NCBI GenBank assembly: GCA_022825945.1
Contig: JAJDVS010000103.1
Coordinates: 1 to 64,000 of the forward strand
Direction: 5' to 3'
Source: Pseudomonadales bacterium
Lineage (GTDB): Bacteria > Pseudomonadota > Gammaproteobacteria > Pseudomonadales > Pseudohongiellaceae
DNA length: 64,000 nucleotides
Numbering within the stretch: the first letter of the stretch is position 1; every line of letters starts with the position of its first letter. The notes beneath the pieces are model-generated. The model searched no databases, had not been told where the DNA came from, and saw only the letters and a list, made by a program, of their open reading frames with translations. Shown here piece after piece: positions 53,042-62,628 of the stretch. The translations under genes and the position numbers were made by a program.

Positions 53042-54087
53042 GGCCGCACCCGCACATATTTCTCGAAGCGCTGTCGACCGACCTGGCCAGCATAGATATT
53101 GCCCTCGGCGTCGCTGGCGAGGAACTCGATGCCGCTACCGTTGGGAATCTCGTAGTCGGGAATGAATTCGGTCACATAGCCGGTTCTCGCATCGCCGATG
53201 CGGATGCCGCGCTCCCAGCCACGGTTCCACTGCTCGCCGGACATGCCGTCGGCAACAAGAATCCTGTCGTTTTCATCAATCCAGATGCCGCTGGGGCGAC
53301 CGAACTGGGTCCAGATGTCGAGCACTTCGCCTTCCTGGGACAGAATCTGGATGCGGTTATTGCCCCGGTCGGCGACGAAGATCCTGCCCCGGGAGTCCAT
53401 TTTGATGTCGTGCGGGTCGTTGAATCGGCCGGTTTCGCGGCTGGTGTCCTCGACGCCGCCGCCGAGTTGCAACAGCAGTTCTCCCTCGGCGGAGAATTTT
53501 ATCACGCGATTATTGCCGCCACGATGGCCATCGGCGACCCAAAGGTCGCCATTGGGCGCCGCCAGTACCGCCGCCGGTCCGTTGAAATGCGTCGCGTCTT
53601 CCCCCGGCGTTCCCGCTTCGCCCAGCCGCATAAGCACTTCGCCGTCCTGATTGAGCTTGATGACCTGGTGCCCCATGCCGCGCTCCATGCCCGCCTCGCC
53701 CCGGGCGTCGCCGTCCGGCGCGCCTTCGGTAATCCAGAAATTGCCGTCGGCGTCCATATCGAAGCCGTGGGGCCAGGCGAAAAGTCCCGCGCCGATGCTT
53801 TTGACGGTATTGCCTTCCCTGTCGAGCTTGTGCAGGGGATGCAGATCGGACCCGGCGCACTGGTTGGCGCCGCAGCGCTCGAGAATCCACAAGTGTTCGC
53901 CGTCCGGGTCGGGGTGAACTCCAGTCACCACGCCCATGGTGCGGCCACCGGGCAACTCGCCCCAGTGGTAGACGACCTGATAGGGGTTGTCGGCCGCTTC
54001 GGTGGAACCAACCAGGGAAAGCGCCGGCGGCAAGGCGAGGATTGCGGCGAGGAGAAAACGAATCGGGCCTGAACCGGAATTTGACAT
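53038..54087 (-). CDS. NHL-repeat six-bladed beta-propeller protein
   Basis: Repeats such as NDPHDIKMDSRGRIFVADRGNNRIQILSQEGE. Confidence 0.85.
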   Translation of the reverse strand: MSNSGSGPIRFLLAAILALPPALSLVGSTEAADNPYQVVYHWGELPGGRTMGVVTGVHPDPDGEHLWILERCGANQCAGSDLHPLHKLDREGNTVKSIGAGLFAWPHGFDMDADGNFWITEGAPDGDARGEAGMERGMGHQVIKLNQDGEVLMRLGEAGTPGEDATHFNGPAAVLAAPNGDLWVADGHRGGNNRVIKFSAEGELLLQLGGGVEDTSRETGRFNDPHDIKMDSRGRIFVADRGNNRIQILSQEGEVLDIWTQFGRPSGIWIDENDRILVADGMSGEQWNRGWERGIRIGDARTGYVTEFIPDYEIPNGSGIEFLASDAEGNIYAGQVGRQRFEKYVRVRP

Positions 54088-54180
54088 GGCTGCCCTCGGC
54101 ACGGATATGGTTCGAAAACATCGAGAATACAACGAAGTCCCGCCCAAGTGGAATCCCGCGGAAATTCCGGCGGAGCGACG

Positions 54181-54678
54181 CTACTGGTACTGAATCGGAT
54201 GCGTGCTGACGCGGACCCGGCTTTCCATGTAGGTTATGCCTTCCGCGCCGACTTCGCTGAACCAGTGTGGCGTGCCGGGCTGCAGCACGAGCACATCGCC
54301 CGCGCTGACCTGCCTCGACAGGCCGCCGGAGATGCCATGGGCGGTGCGGATCAGGTCGTCGTTCGTCCGCGGCTCCAGCGGCTCGTTCAGAATGCCGCCG
54401 GTGACAAGAGTGCCGCCGCCTTCAAGAATCCGGTAAATTTCCATGCTGTGGGGATGAATGATGGCGTAATTGCCCACGGCATTGCTGCGCTTGCGAATGG
54501 TGATTCCCGGCGAAAGCGTGATCGACCAGCCAGCCGCCGAAGCCGCGCCAGCCACGGCCCGCGCAAGTTCCGCTTCAATCTCCGCGGCAGGCACATACAG
54601 CGCTGGCGGCGCCCCGGAATCCTGGGCCAATGCCGCGGAACAGAACAATCCGGCAATCAACAGGGCGGGCTTTTTCAT
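54181..54678 (-). CDS. Secreted cupin-domain protein
   Basis: Signal peptide; GDVLVLQPGTPHWFSEVG. Confidence 0.8.
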   Translation of the reverse strand: MKKPALLIAGLFCSAALAQDSGAPPALYVPAAEIEAELARAVAGAASAAGWSITLSPGITIRKRSNAVGNYAIIHPHSMEIYRILEGGGTLVTGGILNEPLEPRTNDDLIRTAHGISGGLSRQVSAGDVLVLQPGTPHWFSEVGAEGITYMESRVRVSTHPIQYQ

Positions 54679-54786
54679 GTCTTTACCTCGTGGTAGCAAC
54701 CAAAACACCGCCCAAGCATACTTCAATCATTGGATAGCGGGACAGTTCTCCTCATCCCCGCCATGTTCGGCATGCCCATGAGATAC

Positions 54787-57009
54787 GCTTCAATGAGGCC
54801 GCCGCCCGAGGGCGGCGGATATGCGACTGGGTTGCACAAATACCAACAGATTCAAGCGACGCTTCAATGAGGCCGCCGCCCGAGGGCGGCGGATATCGGT
54901 CATCAGCGGATTTGGCGAGACTCAACAACGCGCCGCTTCAATGAGGCCGCCGCCCGAGGGCGGCGGATATCTCCCTGTGCGCGTGAAACTCGACGGACGC
55001 GCCGGAGCTTCAATGAGGCCGCCGCCCGAGGGCGGCGGATATGCCTCGTGGCACGGCGTACGGCATCAAATTCCCCCTGCTTCAATGAGGCCGCCGCCCG
55101 AGGGCGGCGGATATGTGCGCTGTTTCGGGCGAATGATTGGGAAATTGTCGCTTCAATGAGGCCGCCGCCCGAGGGCGGCGGATATCTTGGAGCGCGAGTA
55201 CGGCATGCCTTTGCTTAGTGAGCTTCAATGAGGCCGCCGCCCGAGGGCGGCGGATATGGTTCAACTCGCCGAACACTACCGATTCCATTCCGAAGCTTCA
55301 ATGAGGCCGCCGCCCGAGGGCGGCGGATATAAAAAAGGAATACCTAGTAGTAAAAGACTACGGACGGCTTCAATGAGGCCGCCGCCCGAGGGCGGCGGAT
55401 ATCAGACAGGAATAATACTAAATTACCACGAATGCGTTGCTTCAATGAGGCCGCCGCCCGAGGGCGGCGGATATGCCCGTGATCGTTGACGCGTCATCGT
55501 CCTGAGTATGCTTCAATGAGGCCGCCGCCCGAGGGCGGCGGATATACCCAGCCGTCGCGAACAGATATGGGCGCACGTGGGGCTTCAATGAGGCCGCCGC
55601 CCGAGGGCGGCGGATATAAGCTGGTTGCTCGCGTTGCCGCGGTCCACCAGCGAGCTTCAATGAGGCCGCCGCCCGAGGGCGGCGGATATCATCCTCCATT
55701 TCATTGATCGCGTCCTCGATTGAGTCGTCCACCAGCGAGCTTCAATGAGGCCGCCGCCCGAGGGCGGCGGATATGCGCGACTGGCGGGCCAGAATCACCA
55801 CCTACGGGCCGGCTTCAATGAGGCCGCCGCCCGAGGGCGGCGGATATCCACGGGAACAGCGACCTACGAGATTCCGTGGACGGTGCTTCAATGAGGCCGC
55901 CGCCCGAGGGCGGCGGATATCCAGGTCAACGGACCTTTCGCGCCCTTGCTCCTGTTGCTTCAATGAGGCCGCCGCCCGAGGGCGGCGGATATTCGCGAGA
56001 ACCGTGCCCACCCCTTGCAATATGAGCTGCTTCAATGAGGCCGCCGCCCGAGGGCGGCGGATATATCCCACGGATTTGGCAACAGAATCCACGGAAGGCC
56101 AGGCTTCAATGAGGCCGCCGCCCGAGGGCGGCGGATATCGGTTGAATTTATTCCGCTTCATTGTCGGTCTCTTCGCTTCAATGAGGCCGCCGCCCGAGGG
56201 CGGCGGATATGGCGTCGTCGAAAATGGAGAGCCTGTGGCACGAACTGCTTCAATGAGGCCGCCGCCCGAGGGCGGCGGATATCAGGTCTTGGCCAACGAG
56301 GAGGGCGAGGCCGCGATCGCGCTTCAATGAGGCCGCCGCCCGAGGGCGGCGGATATCTCATAGGTCATGGGCACCCCGGCATCCAGCGCGGTGCTTCAAT
56401 GAGGCCGCCGCCCGAGGGCGGCGGATATGTGCGGATTCCGGGTCTTTCCAACGATGAGCTTCTGGCTTCAATGAGGCCGCCGCCCGAGGGCGGCGGATAT
56501 CGTGGCATCGGATGGCACCAGCACCGTGGTCCTGACGCTTCAATGAGGCCGCCGCCCGAGGGCGGCGGATATACCGTCGTGATTCCCGCGAATCTCTACA
56601 CATCGTACGTGCTTCAATGAGGCCGCCGCCCGAGGGCGGCGGATATGTGTCAACCATTTTTCTGCGTTGTTGCACTTTGCTAGCTTCAATGAGGCCGCCG
56701 CCCGAGGGCGGCGGATATTCCAACAATGGAGGATTGGATCAATGACGAATAAATGCTTCAATGAGGCCGCCGCCCGAGGGCGGCGGATATTCATGGTTTT
56801 GGCTATGGACGCATCACACGCGTATGTGCTTCAATGAGGCCGCCGCCCGAGGGCGGCGGATATATGAAATCGCCCGCGCAACGCTCGAAAGCGCGAATCT
56901 CGCTTCAATGAGGCCGCCGCCCGAGGGCGGCGGATATCGTCGTGCTGGTGGACGGCACGACATCCAAATACCTGCTTCAATGAGGCCGCCGCCCGAGGGC
57001 GGCGGATAT
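54787..57009 (-). CRISPR. CRISPR array, 31 identical 36-bp repeats, 30 spacers
   Basis: Plus-strand repeat GCTTCAATGAGGCCGCCGCCCGAGGGCGGCGGATAT; crRNA-sense repeat probably ATATCCGCCGCCCTCGGGCGGCGGCCTCATTGAAGC; spacers 35-38 nt except one of 49 nt. Confidence 0.99.
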
Positions 57010-57210
57010 GGCGCTCGCGCAAGGCGAACTGTGCCAACGGCTCCCAAGCGCGTTTGCGAGAGCCGCGAGCAATAATAGCCTGTTGACTGGTAGTGGCGCC
57101 AATCCGCCGCCGGCCAAGCGTACAACTTCATGTTTTTACGGAACATTGTGGACCACGAGCAGTTCCCGGGGTTTTCGCCGCCACTCGGCCTCTCGTCTCC
57201 GAGCGGCAGT
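57010..57210 (-). promoter_or_regulatory. Putative CRISPR leader
   Basis: About 200 bp between array and cas2; minus-strand TATTAT (57072-57077) as possible -10; polarity supported by the duplication at S12/S13. Confidence 0.5.
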
Positions 57211-57549
57211 TCAAACGATGACCACTTCCCGCTTGACCGGAGAAACGCTTTTCTTCCCCAGTGACACGATTCGCGGCTCAAGCCATTCCGCGGTTCCCAC
57301 ATCGATGATCACTATATGGTCAGCGGTATGGTGGATCAATTCATCGCAATCCGCCAGCAGTTGCGCGTAGCGCGTACTTGTCAACTGGCACTGGAACACG
57401 GAGAGTTGGACCCATTCCCCGTATCCCTGCATCATCCTGTAGATCTTGCGCCAGCGCTTGTTGTCCGCGATGTCGTAGACCACAAAATAGATTTTTTCCT
57501 GGTCTCGCAATTTCCGGTCTCCTCGTTCGATCAAGTCCCGCCCGCGCAA
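57211..57549 (-). CDS. cas2: CRISPR-associated endonuclease Cas2
   Basis: [38 protein letters not shown]. Confidence 0.95.
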   Translation of the reverse strand: MRGRDLIERGDRKLRDQEKIYFVVYDIADNKRWRKIYRMMQGYGEWVQLSVFQCQLTSTRYAQLLADCDELIHHTADHIVIIDVGTAEWLEPRIVSLGKKSVSPVKREVVIV

Positions 57550-57552
57550 ACG

Positions 57553-59334
57553 TCATCGTGTCAGAAAGTTGGGGTATTCCGGAATTTCGCCGAGCAGGTA
57601 GCGCGCCAGCAACCTGGCCTGCATTTCGAACAGACGGCGATACTCGACCGCATAGCCAAATAGCGGGTGAGTCACTTCCTGGTCCAGGCGGCGTTCGAAT
57701 ATGGCGATGAATCGCTTGCGGCCCTTGTCCGTCAGGTTCACTCCGACCGGAGTTTCGATGAAATCCGATCTGTCGATTTCTCCGTTATTGATCGCGGTGA
57801 TGACGGACGAATCCACTATCAGCGAGCGGAAAGGCTCCATCATGTCCAGCGCCAGCGCGGGACGGCCATAGCGCGGCTGGTGGAAGAATCCGCGAAACGG
57901 GTCGAAGCCGACCGCGGAAAGAGCGACCACGAACGAGCGGGTCAGCATGGAGTAGCCGAAGGAAAGCATGGCATTGACCGGGTCGGTCGGCGGCCGCCGG
58001 TTGCGGCCGTCCATGTTGAATTGCAATTCCGAATCGCCCGTTTGCTTGAGCATTTTGGGGAAAGCCTGGAAGTAATGCGCAGCCGCGGCGCCTTCGAGGC
58101 CGAGCAAGGATTCGATGCTCGCGGCTGTGCCGACTTCGTTCGACAATAACTTCATACTTCGCAGCGCCGGCGCCGCTCCCTCCTTGTCCGTCCAGTTTCT
58201 GCGCAGCAGCACCCGGCCGTTTCTGATCTTCGCCCGCACCCAGCCTTTCGCCAGCCGCAGGCAGGCGGCATCGTCGAAGGAGCTTCGATATTGCGCCGTT
58301 CTCAGTTCCACGTTCGAGTGTCCCGCGCCCATGGAGTGGCCGAGGAACCAGCCTCCGTAAGACTGCCAGGTTATGGGAATCTCGCGCCGCATCAACTCGT
58401 GCAAGGTCGGCGTGGTGACGTAGACATTGCCCATGAGAACCAGTTGCGACACTTCCGCGAGCCGCGCATATACCGGCTCCTCTTCATCCAGCGTGATGGC
58501 CAGCCGGTTGCCCTGCTTGGCCACTTTCGCCCGATTCGCCTGCACGTAGACCGGCAAGGCGTGCGCGCGGCGCACTGCGATGGGACGCACCTCGGCGCCG
58601 CCGGCCCGCAGCAGGTTCACCTCGTCCGGCAGGCAAATGCCTACCAGGGAGCACCGATTGCACTTGGGGCTGTTTTGCAGCGGCGGGGGAATCTGTCCGC
58701 CTTCGACCACCGAGCGCAATGCGCCTATGGATTGTTTCGTCAGCAGCCGCAGGGATTCGTCGAACGGCACCTTCACTCGCTCCCTGGAACCGGCGAAGTA
58801 CAAAATGCCCTCCGGGCAGCGATAGCCGTGTTCCTCCAGCAAGAGACCCTGGGCACAAAGCTGCACGCGCTCCGGGTCGTAGACTTTTTGCTTGATATGC
58901 GGGCGTTTGCCGCGTTTGTATTCCACCGGAACGACTTCGCCGCCGGGAGTCGGCTCGACCAGATCGATCTTCGCGACCAGGTCCAGTTTCGCGGAGGAGA
59001 GTTCGACGGAACGGGCGGGCTTGAGATCTTCCGGTTCCGTGTCCGAGTCAGGTTCAGGCAAAGGCTCGGACTTCTTGTCCACCCGCCGGTGAACGTGACG
59101 GCCTTCCACCGTGTCTTGAGAGTCGGCCCATTCCTTCTGCACCCATTCCAGATACGCCAGCCGCGGGCAGTAGACGAACTCATTGAGTATGCGCGCCGGG
59201 ATAAGCGGGCTTTCAGGGTGCTTGCCGACATCGAGCGGGAGAGAGAGTTGCAGCGGTGGGCTGTCGGACTCTTCGGTTTCACCGAGCAGGTGGTCCGGAA
59301 TGGGGCGGATCATTTCGGTGGGCATCGGCGGCAT
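57553..59334 (-). CDS. cas4-cas1: Cas4-Cas1 fusion protein
   Basis: Cas4: ILNEFVYCPRLAYLEW, VEYKRGKRP, CNRCSLVGIC; Cas1: FLGHSMGAGHSNVELRTAQY, NAMLSFGYSML, PALALDMMEPFR. Confidence 0.95.
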   Translation of the reverse strand: MPPMPTEMIRPIPDHLLGETEESDSPPLQLSLPLDVGKHPESPLIPARILNEFVYCPRLAYLEWVQKEWADSQDTVEGRHVHRRVDKKSEPLPEPDSDTEPEDLKPARSVELSSAKLDLVAKIDLVEPTPGGEVVPVEYKRGKRPHIKQKVYDPERVQLCAQGLLLEEHGYRCPEGILYFAGSRERVKVPFDESLRLLTKQSIGALRSVVEGGQIPPPLQNSPKCNRCSLVGICLPDEVNLLRAGGAEVRPIAVRRAHALPVYVQANRAKVAKQGNRLAITLDEEEPVYARLAEVSQLVLMGNVYVTTPTLHELMRREIPITWQSYGGWFLGHSMGAGHSNVELRTAQYRSSFDDAACLRLAKGWVRAKIRNGRVLLRRNWTDKEGAAPALRSMKLLSNEVGTAASIESLLGLEGAAAAHYFQAFPKMLKQTGDSELQFNMDGRNRRPPTDPVNAMLSFGYSMLTRSFVVALSAVGFDPFRGFFHQPRYGRPALALDMMEPFRSLIVDSSVITAINNGEIDRSDFIETPVGVNLTDKGRKRFIAIFERRLDQEVTHPLFGYAVEYRRLFEMQARLLARYLLGEIPEYPNFLTR

Positions 59335-59458
59335 GATCCCATTGTTTCAGGCCACACAGCATTCTATCGGCAGCTTCAGGCTTGGGCGCAGTGGGCCGGG
59401 CGACGAACAATGGGTATTCCCAAAAGCCAATGGCAAAGCGGACGTTCCATTTCGGGAT

Positions 59459-60412
59459 TCATGCGGTGTGGCGCCGTTTTCCCAGAATCTGACGAGCGCT
59501 CTCACATAGTGAGTTGATGGAAGATACGAGATGCGCCCTGAATCCGGCGTCTTCCACGGTCTTGCCCGCCATTGGCCGGGGAATAAACCGCTGGAGCGTT
59601 TCGAGGAAACTCCGGGAGCCGATGATTTCCTCGCATCCTTCGATAGTCTTGTCCAAAGCCGCAACGTACCGATCGGCGATTTTCCGTTCGACAGCCTTGC
59701 GGGCCGACCGGGCCGCCACGTCTTCGGGAGCGACGTTCCGCCCGAGAATCCACTCGATATCCCAGGCGTCCCGATATCGGGGGTACTCGCGAGTCGCCAC
59801 CGACAAGGGGAACGCGATCAATTTGTCGCTGCAAATATCTCCGACTGACGCGGCGCGGATGGGGAATGGCGCGAATCGGTCCTGAAGCATCGCGTGGCGA
59901 TGCCGGATCGCCGGATACACGATGTCCTCCGGCGCATGTACCCGCTTGTCGATCTCGATTTTGATACGTTGCGTGCCAAGGCCCCGTGTTTTCCCGGCAG
60001 GTCGCGTAACCACTCGCGCGACCCAGCGATCCACCTCTCGCTCGCGGCGACGATCGTTCGGTTGAAATTGTCCGCGCGGTTTGACTTGAACCTCCAGTCC
60101 ATAGCCTCGTCCCAACCTTTCCCGCAGCACCGCTTCGATGTGAACGAGAAACTCGGGGCTGAAAGCCGAGCCTCCTGAAAAATGCAGGTCTTCGCTGAAC
60201 CTCGCGCCGCCGTAGCAAAGCCTGAGGCAGGTGCCGCCCTTGAAAGTCAAATGGCGCAAGATTCCCGCATCGTTCATCGCACCCAGAATTTCGAAGTGCA
60301 GAAGTTCCTTTTCGATGGCTGGGCGGCATCCCGCCAATCCCGGGTCGTCGCGGACAATATACGAAGCGACCGCCAGGAAATCAAGCATTGGCCCGTTCCT
60401 GGATTCCCGCAT
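59459..60412 (-). CDS. abiEii: AbiEii-family nucleotidyltransferase toxin (type IV TA)
   Basis: LTFKGGTCLRLCYGGARFSEDLHFSGG. Confidence 0.9.
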   Translation of the reverse strand: MRESRNGPMLDFLAVASYIVRDDPGLAGCRPAIEKELLHFEILGAMNDAGILRHLTFKGGTCLRLCYGGARFSEDLHFSGGSAFSPEFLVHIEAVLRERLGRGYGLEVQVKPRGQFQPNDRRREREVDRWVARVVTRPAGKTRGLGTQRIKIEIDKRVHAPEDIVYPAIRHRHAMLQDRFAPFPIRAASVGDICSDKLIAFPLSVATREYPRYRDAWDIEWILGRNVAPEDVAARSARKAVERKIADRYVAALDKTIEGCEEIIGSRSFLETLQRFIPRPMAGKTVEDAGFRAHLVSSINSLCESARQILGKRRHTA

Positions 60413-61181
60413 GCCATTCCGCTACGACTTCCGCGTGAATTTCTTCGTCGACAAGATGCAAATTGCCGGGACGCACCCTGCGCAAGTCATCCAGGGCAAG
60501 TTTCGGGGAAGCGACCCGCAGGCCCAGCCTTTCGTCGAAAACCGTATCGCGCAGGATTTCCAGGTCGCCTCTTCTGGTGTGCGAAAATTCAATGTCGCCG
60601 TAACGAGTCGAATATTTTCCCGCGTTGCCCGTCGTCGCAATGAGATAAACCATGGGGACCTGGCTGATCGAGCCGAATTCCGCAAGAGCCGACTCGTAAC
60701 TCAAATAGCAGAACCGGCGGGGGCGGAGGTTCCGCACGATGTCGCCAATCACCGCGAGCCCCGGGTCCGGCAGCGCCCGGTTCACGAATACGCCTCGGGC
60801 GATTCTCTCAAGCAGCCCGGCCGAGACGATTCGCCGAATGCCCGCATTGAAGGTATTGGCATCGTCGGCCTCAAACAGAAGCCGCAGGCTCTGCGTGCCA
60901 ATGACCGGGAACTGACGGCCCGGCCCCAGCACGAGCACCCGGATTGCGTCCTTCAAAGTCATCGTCTGCCGCCGCCGGAAAGCTGTTCCAGAAATATTAT
61001 TAAAAATTACTATTTTATTCCATGTGCCGCGAACACCTCCGGGAACGAAACTTGCGACACCGTTAAGTCGGGTTGGTTTTGGCCTCGCGGGCAATTTCGC
61101 CGAAGTCTTCACAGGCGGCCTGAAAGACATTGCCCACTGCCCCGCCGCTATTGTCGCAACGCCCGTAAACGGAGTCGGCAA
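60381..61181 (-). CDS. abiEi: AbiEi-family antitoxin/regulator
   Basis: YLSYESALAEFGSISQVPMVYLIATTGNAGKYSTRYGDIEFSHTRR; overlaps the toxin gene. Confidence 0.85.
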   Translation of the reverse strand: MPTPFTGVATIAAGQWAMSFRPPVKTSAKLPARPKPTRLNGVASFVPGGVRGTWNKIVIFNNISGTAFRRRQTMTLKDAIRVLVLGPGRQFPVIGTQSLRLLFEADDANTFNAGIRRIVSAGLLERIARGVFVNRALPDPGLAVIGDIVRNLRPRRFCYLSYESALAEFGSISQVPMVYLIATTGNAGKYSTRYGDIEFSHTRRGDLEILRDTVFDERLGLRVASPKLALDDLRRVRPGNLHLVDEEIHAEVVAEWHAGIQERANA

Positions 61182-61566
61182 GCTCCATGAAATTCCACAT
61201 CAGACCGAGCGCCTCCCTGGCATCCGACTTTGCGACATACTCGGCGATGGCTTTGCGCAGGGAATCCAAATCGTCCGCAAAAGCTGGACTTTCGTCCCAC
61301 TCGACAATCCAGCCTGACCGGCACATGTCCGCCATTTGTTTCTGGACCTCCCGGGCCGCCTTAGCCGGACCCTTTGCGCCGGCAAGCTCAAGCCGGAGCA
61401 GGTTCTCGACCGCAGTGTCGTCGGCGGTGATCTCGATCAGCAATTGCGCCAACCGCCATGCGCCGAGAGTCTCCACATCTTCTGTCTTGAATGTCCTTTC
61501 CGTTGCCACGTCACATTTTGCCCTAGGGGATTGTCCCAAATGGGTTGGGTCATTACAGTAGCCCAA
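61063..61566 (-). CDS. DUF6880-like protein, short or truncated
   Basis: ETLGAWRLAQLLIEITADDTAVENLLRLELAGAKGPAKAAREV. Confidence 0.5.
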   Translation of the reverse strand: MGYCNDPTHLGQSPRAKCDVATERTFKTEDVETLGAWRLAQLLIEITADDTAVENLLRLELAGAKGPAKAAREVQKQMADMCRSGWIVEWDESPAFADDLDSLRKAIAEYVAKSDAREALGLMWNFMELADSVYGRCDNSGGAVGNVFQAACEDFGEIAREAKTNPT

Positions 61567-61683
61567 TTAATTGTTAAGCTGAGGCTTCGTCCATCGAATT
61601 GCCATATTTTGATTTGAGATCAGGCCGGGGCGTGACGAAACAGAAGATTACCGATAAGCTGGCTGCTGAAACCGAGAACGATC

Positions 61684-61893
61684 ATGTCGGACAACGAGCT
61701 AACGAAGGCCATCGAACAATGGCGCAGCCTGCCGATGGAGGAACGCCGGCGCCGGCATCTGGAGGCGATTCCGCGTCATGTAGCCAACTCCATGGCGATG
61801 GAGGGCGAGCCGGTGGACGAGGAATGGCTGCGGGAACGACTCGCCCGCCGCATTCGGCAACTCGGTATATTGAAACCTCCGTCGGCATCCTGA
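61684..61893 (+). CDS. VbhA-like Fic antitoxin
   Basis: 69 aa, contains inhibitory-helix motif [S/T]xxxE[G/N] as SMAMEG; directly upstream of and overlapping fic. Confidence 0.8.
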   Translation: MSDNELTKAIEQWRSLPMEERRRRHLEAIPRHVANSMAMEGEPVDEEWLRERLARRIRQLGILKPPSAS

Positions 61894-62435
61894 GCTATCA
61901 GGAACTCGCCCCTTTGTTGGCTGAGCGAGTAGAAGATGCCGAGATCGAAATTCTGGAGAGAAAATTCACGGACGTTCCTATCTGGGAACTGCTACTGCGA
62001 CTTCATAAGCGGATTTGCGCTGATCTTATCCCGGAGATAGCCGGACGCTGGCGTCTTCGGAATGTTCAAGTGGGTTCGCATGAAGCGCCGCCGTACGAGC
62101 AGGTTCCTGTTCTGATGCACAACTACGTTGCAGACCTTGATGCGAGATTGGCAAGTCTCGCGGACGCCCGCGGCGACGAGGTTATCAACGTCCTTACATT
62201 CGCCGAAGGACAGTTGCTGCACATCCATCCGTTCGACGATTTCAACGGTCGTGTCTCGCGCCTGTTCCTCATCGAACTGCTGTACCGATTGGAACTGCCG
62301 GTGATCGACCCTGCTGCCGCTTCGAAGGAGGAAATTAGGAGCTACTTCGAAGCCTTGCAGGCATACGACCAGCGCGACCCGCGTCCGTTGGTCGAGATAT
62401 GGCGGTACCGCATAGAGCAGAGCGGTTCTCGGTGA
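61824..62435 (+). CDS. fic: Fic-family protein (toxin)
   Basis: Fic core HIHPFDDFNGRVSR; start uncertain (ORF open from 61599). Confidence 0.85.
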   Translation: MAAGTTRPPHSATRYIETSVGILSYQELAPLLAERVEDAEIEILERKFTDVPIWELLLRLHKRICADLIPEIAGRWRLRNVQVGSHEAPPYEQVPVLMHNYVADLDARLASLADARGDEVINVLTFAEGQLLHIHPFDDFNGRVSRLFLIELLYRLELPVIDPAAASKEEIRSYFEALQAYDQRDPRPLVEIWRYRIEQSGSR

Positions 62436-62465
62436 CATACGTCCTTCTGATTCGAGTCACAACCA

Positions 62466-62560
62466 ACCCTTTGCAATGAGGCCGAGGCCGGCGGCCTCGG
62501 AGCGGGCTGTAGTTGGAGCGAAAGCACTTGCCTAACCGCGTCTATTCTTCAATGAGGCCA
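62466..62560 (-). ncRNA. Solitary crRNA-like element (CreR/CreA-like guide RNA candidate)
   Basis: crRNA sense: GGCCTCATTGAAGA (handle, 62559-62546) + 41-nt pseudo-spacer (62545-62505) + GCTCCGAGGCCGCCGGCCTCGGCCTCATTG hairpin repeat (about 62504-62470); stem differs from the array repeat but stays fully paired. Confidence 0.75.
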
Positions 62561-62628
62561 ATTCGTGATCGTGGACTACTACATGCATTGGGCAATTCCG
62601 AATGTTCGTAAGTCGCGACTTTTTCTGC

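Noticed and set aside
54821-57075. ORFs of 60-185 aa with ASMRPPPEGGGY or IRRPRAAASLK repeats
   Set aside because: They are translations of the CRISPR repeats on both strands, not proteins.
57553-59334. Type V-B assignment from the Cas4-Cas1 fusion
   Set aside because: V-B also has such fusions, but the Cas3-type helicase in the same locus favours type I-G.
62470-62504. Hairpin after fic as a plain intrinsic terminator
   Set aside because: No U-tract on either side, and the flanks (CCTCATTG and the second GGCCTCATTGAAG) match the CRISPR repeat; a secondary terminator role for fic is still possible.
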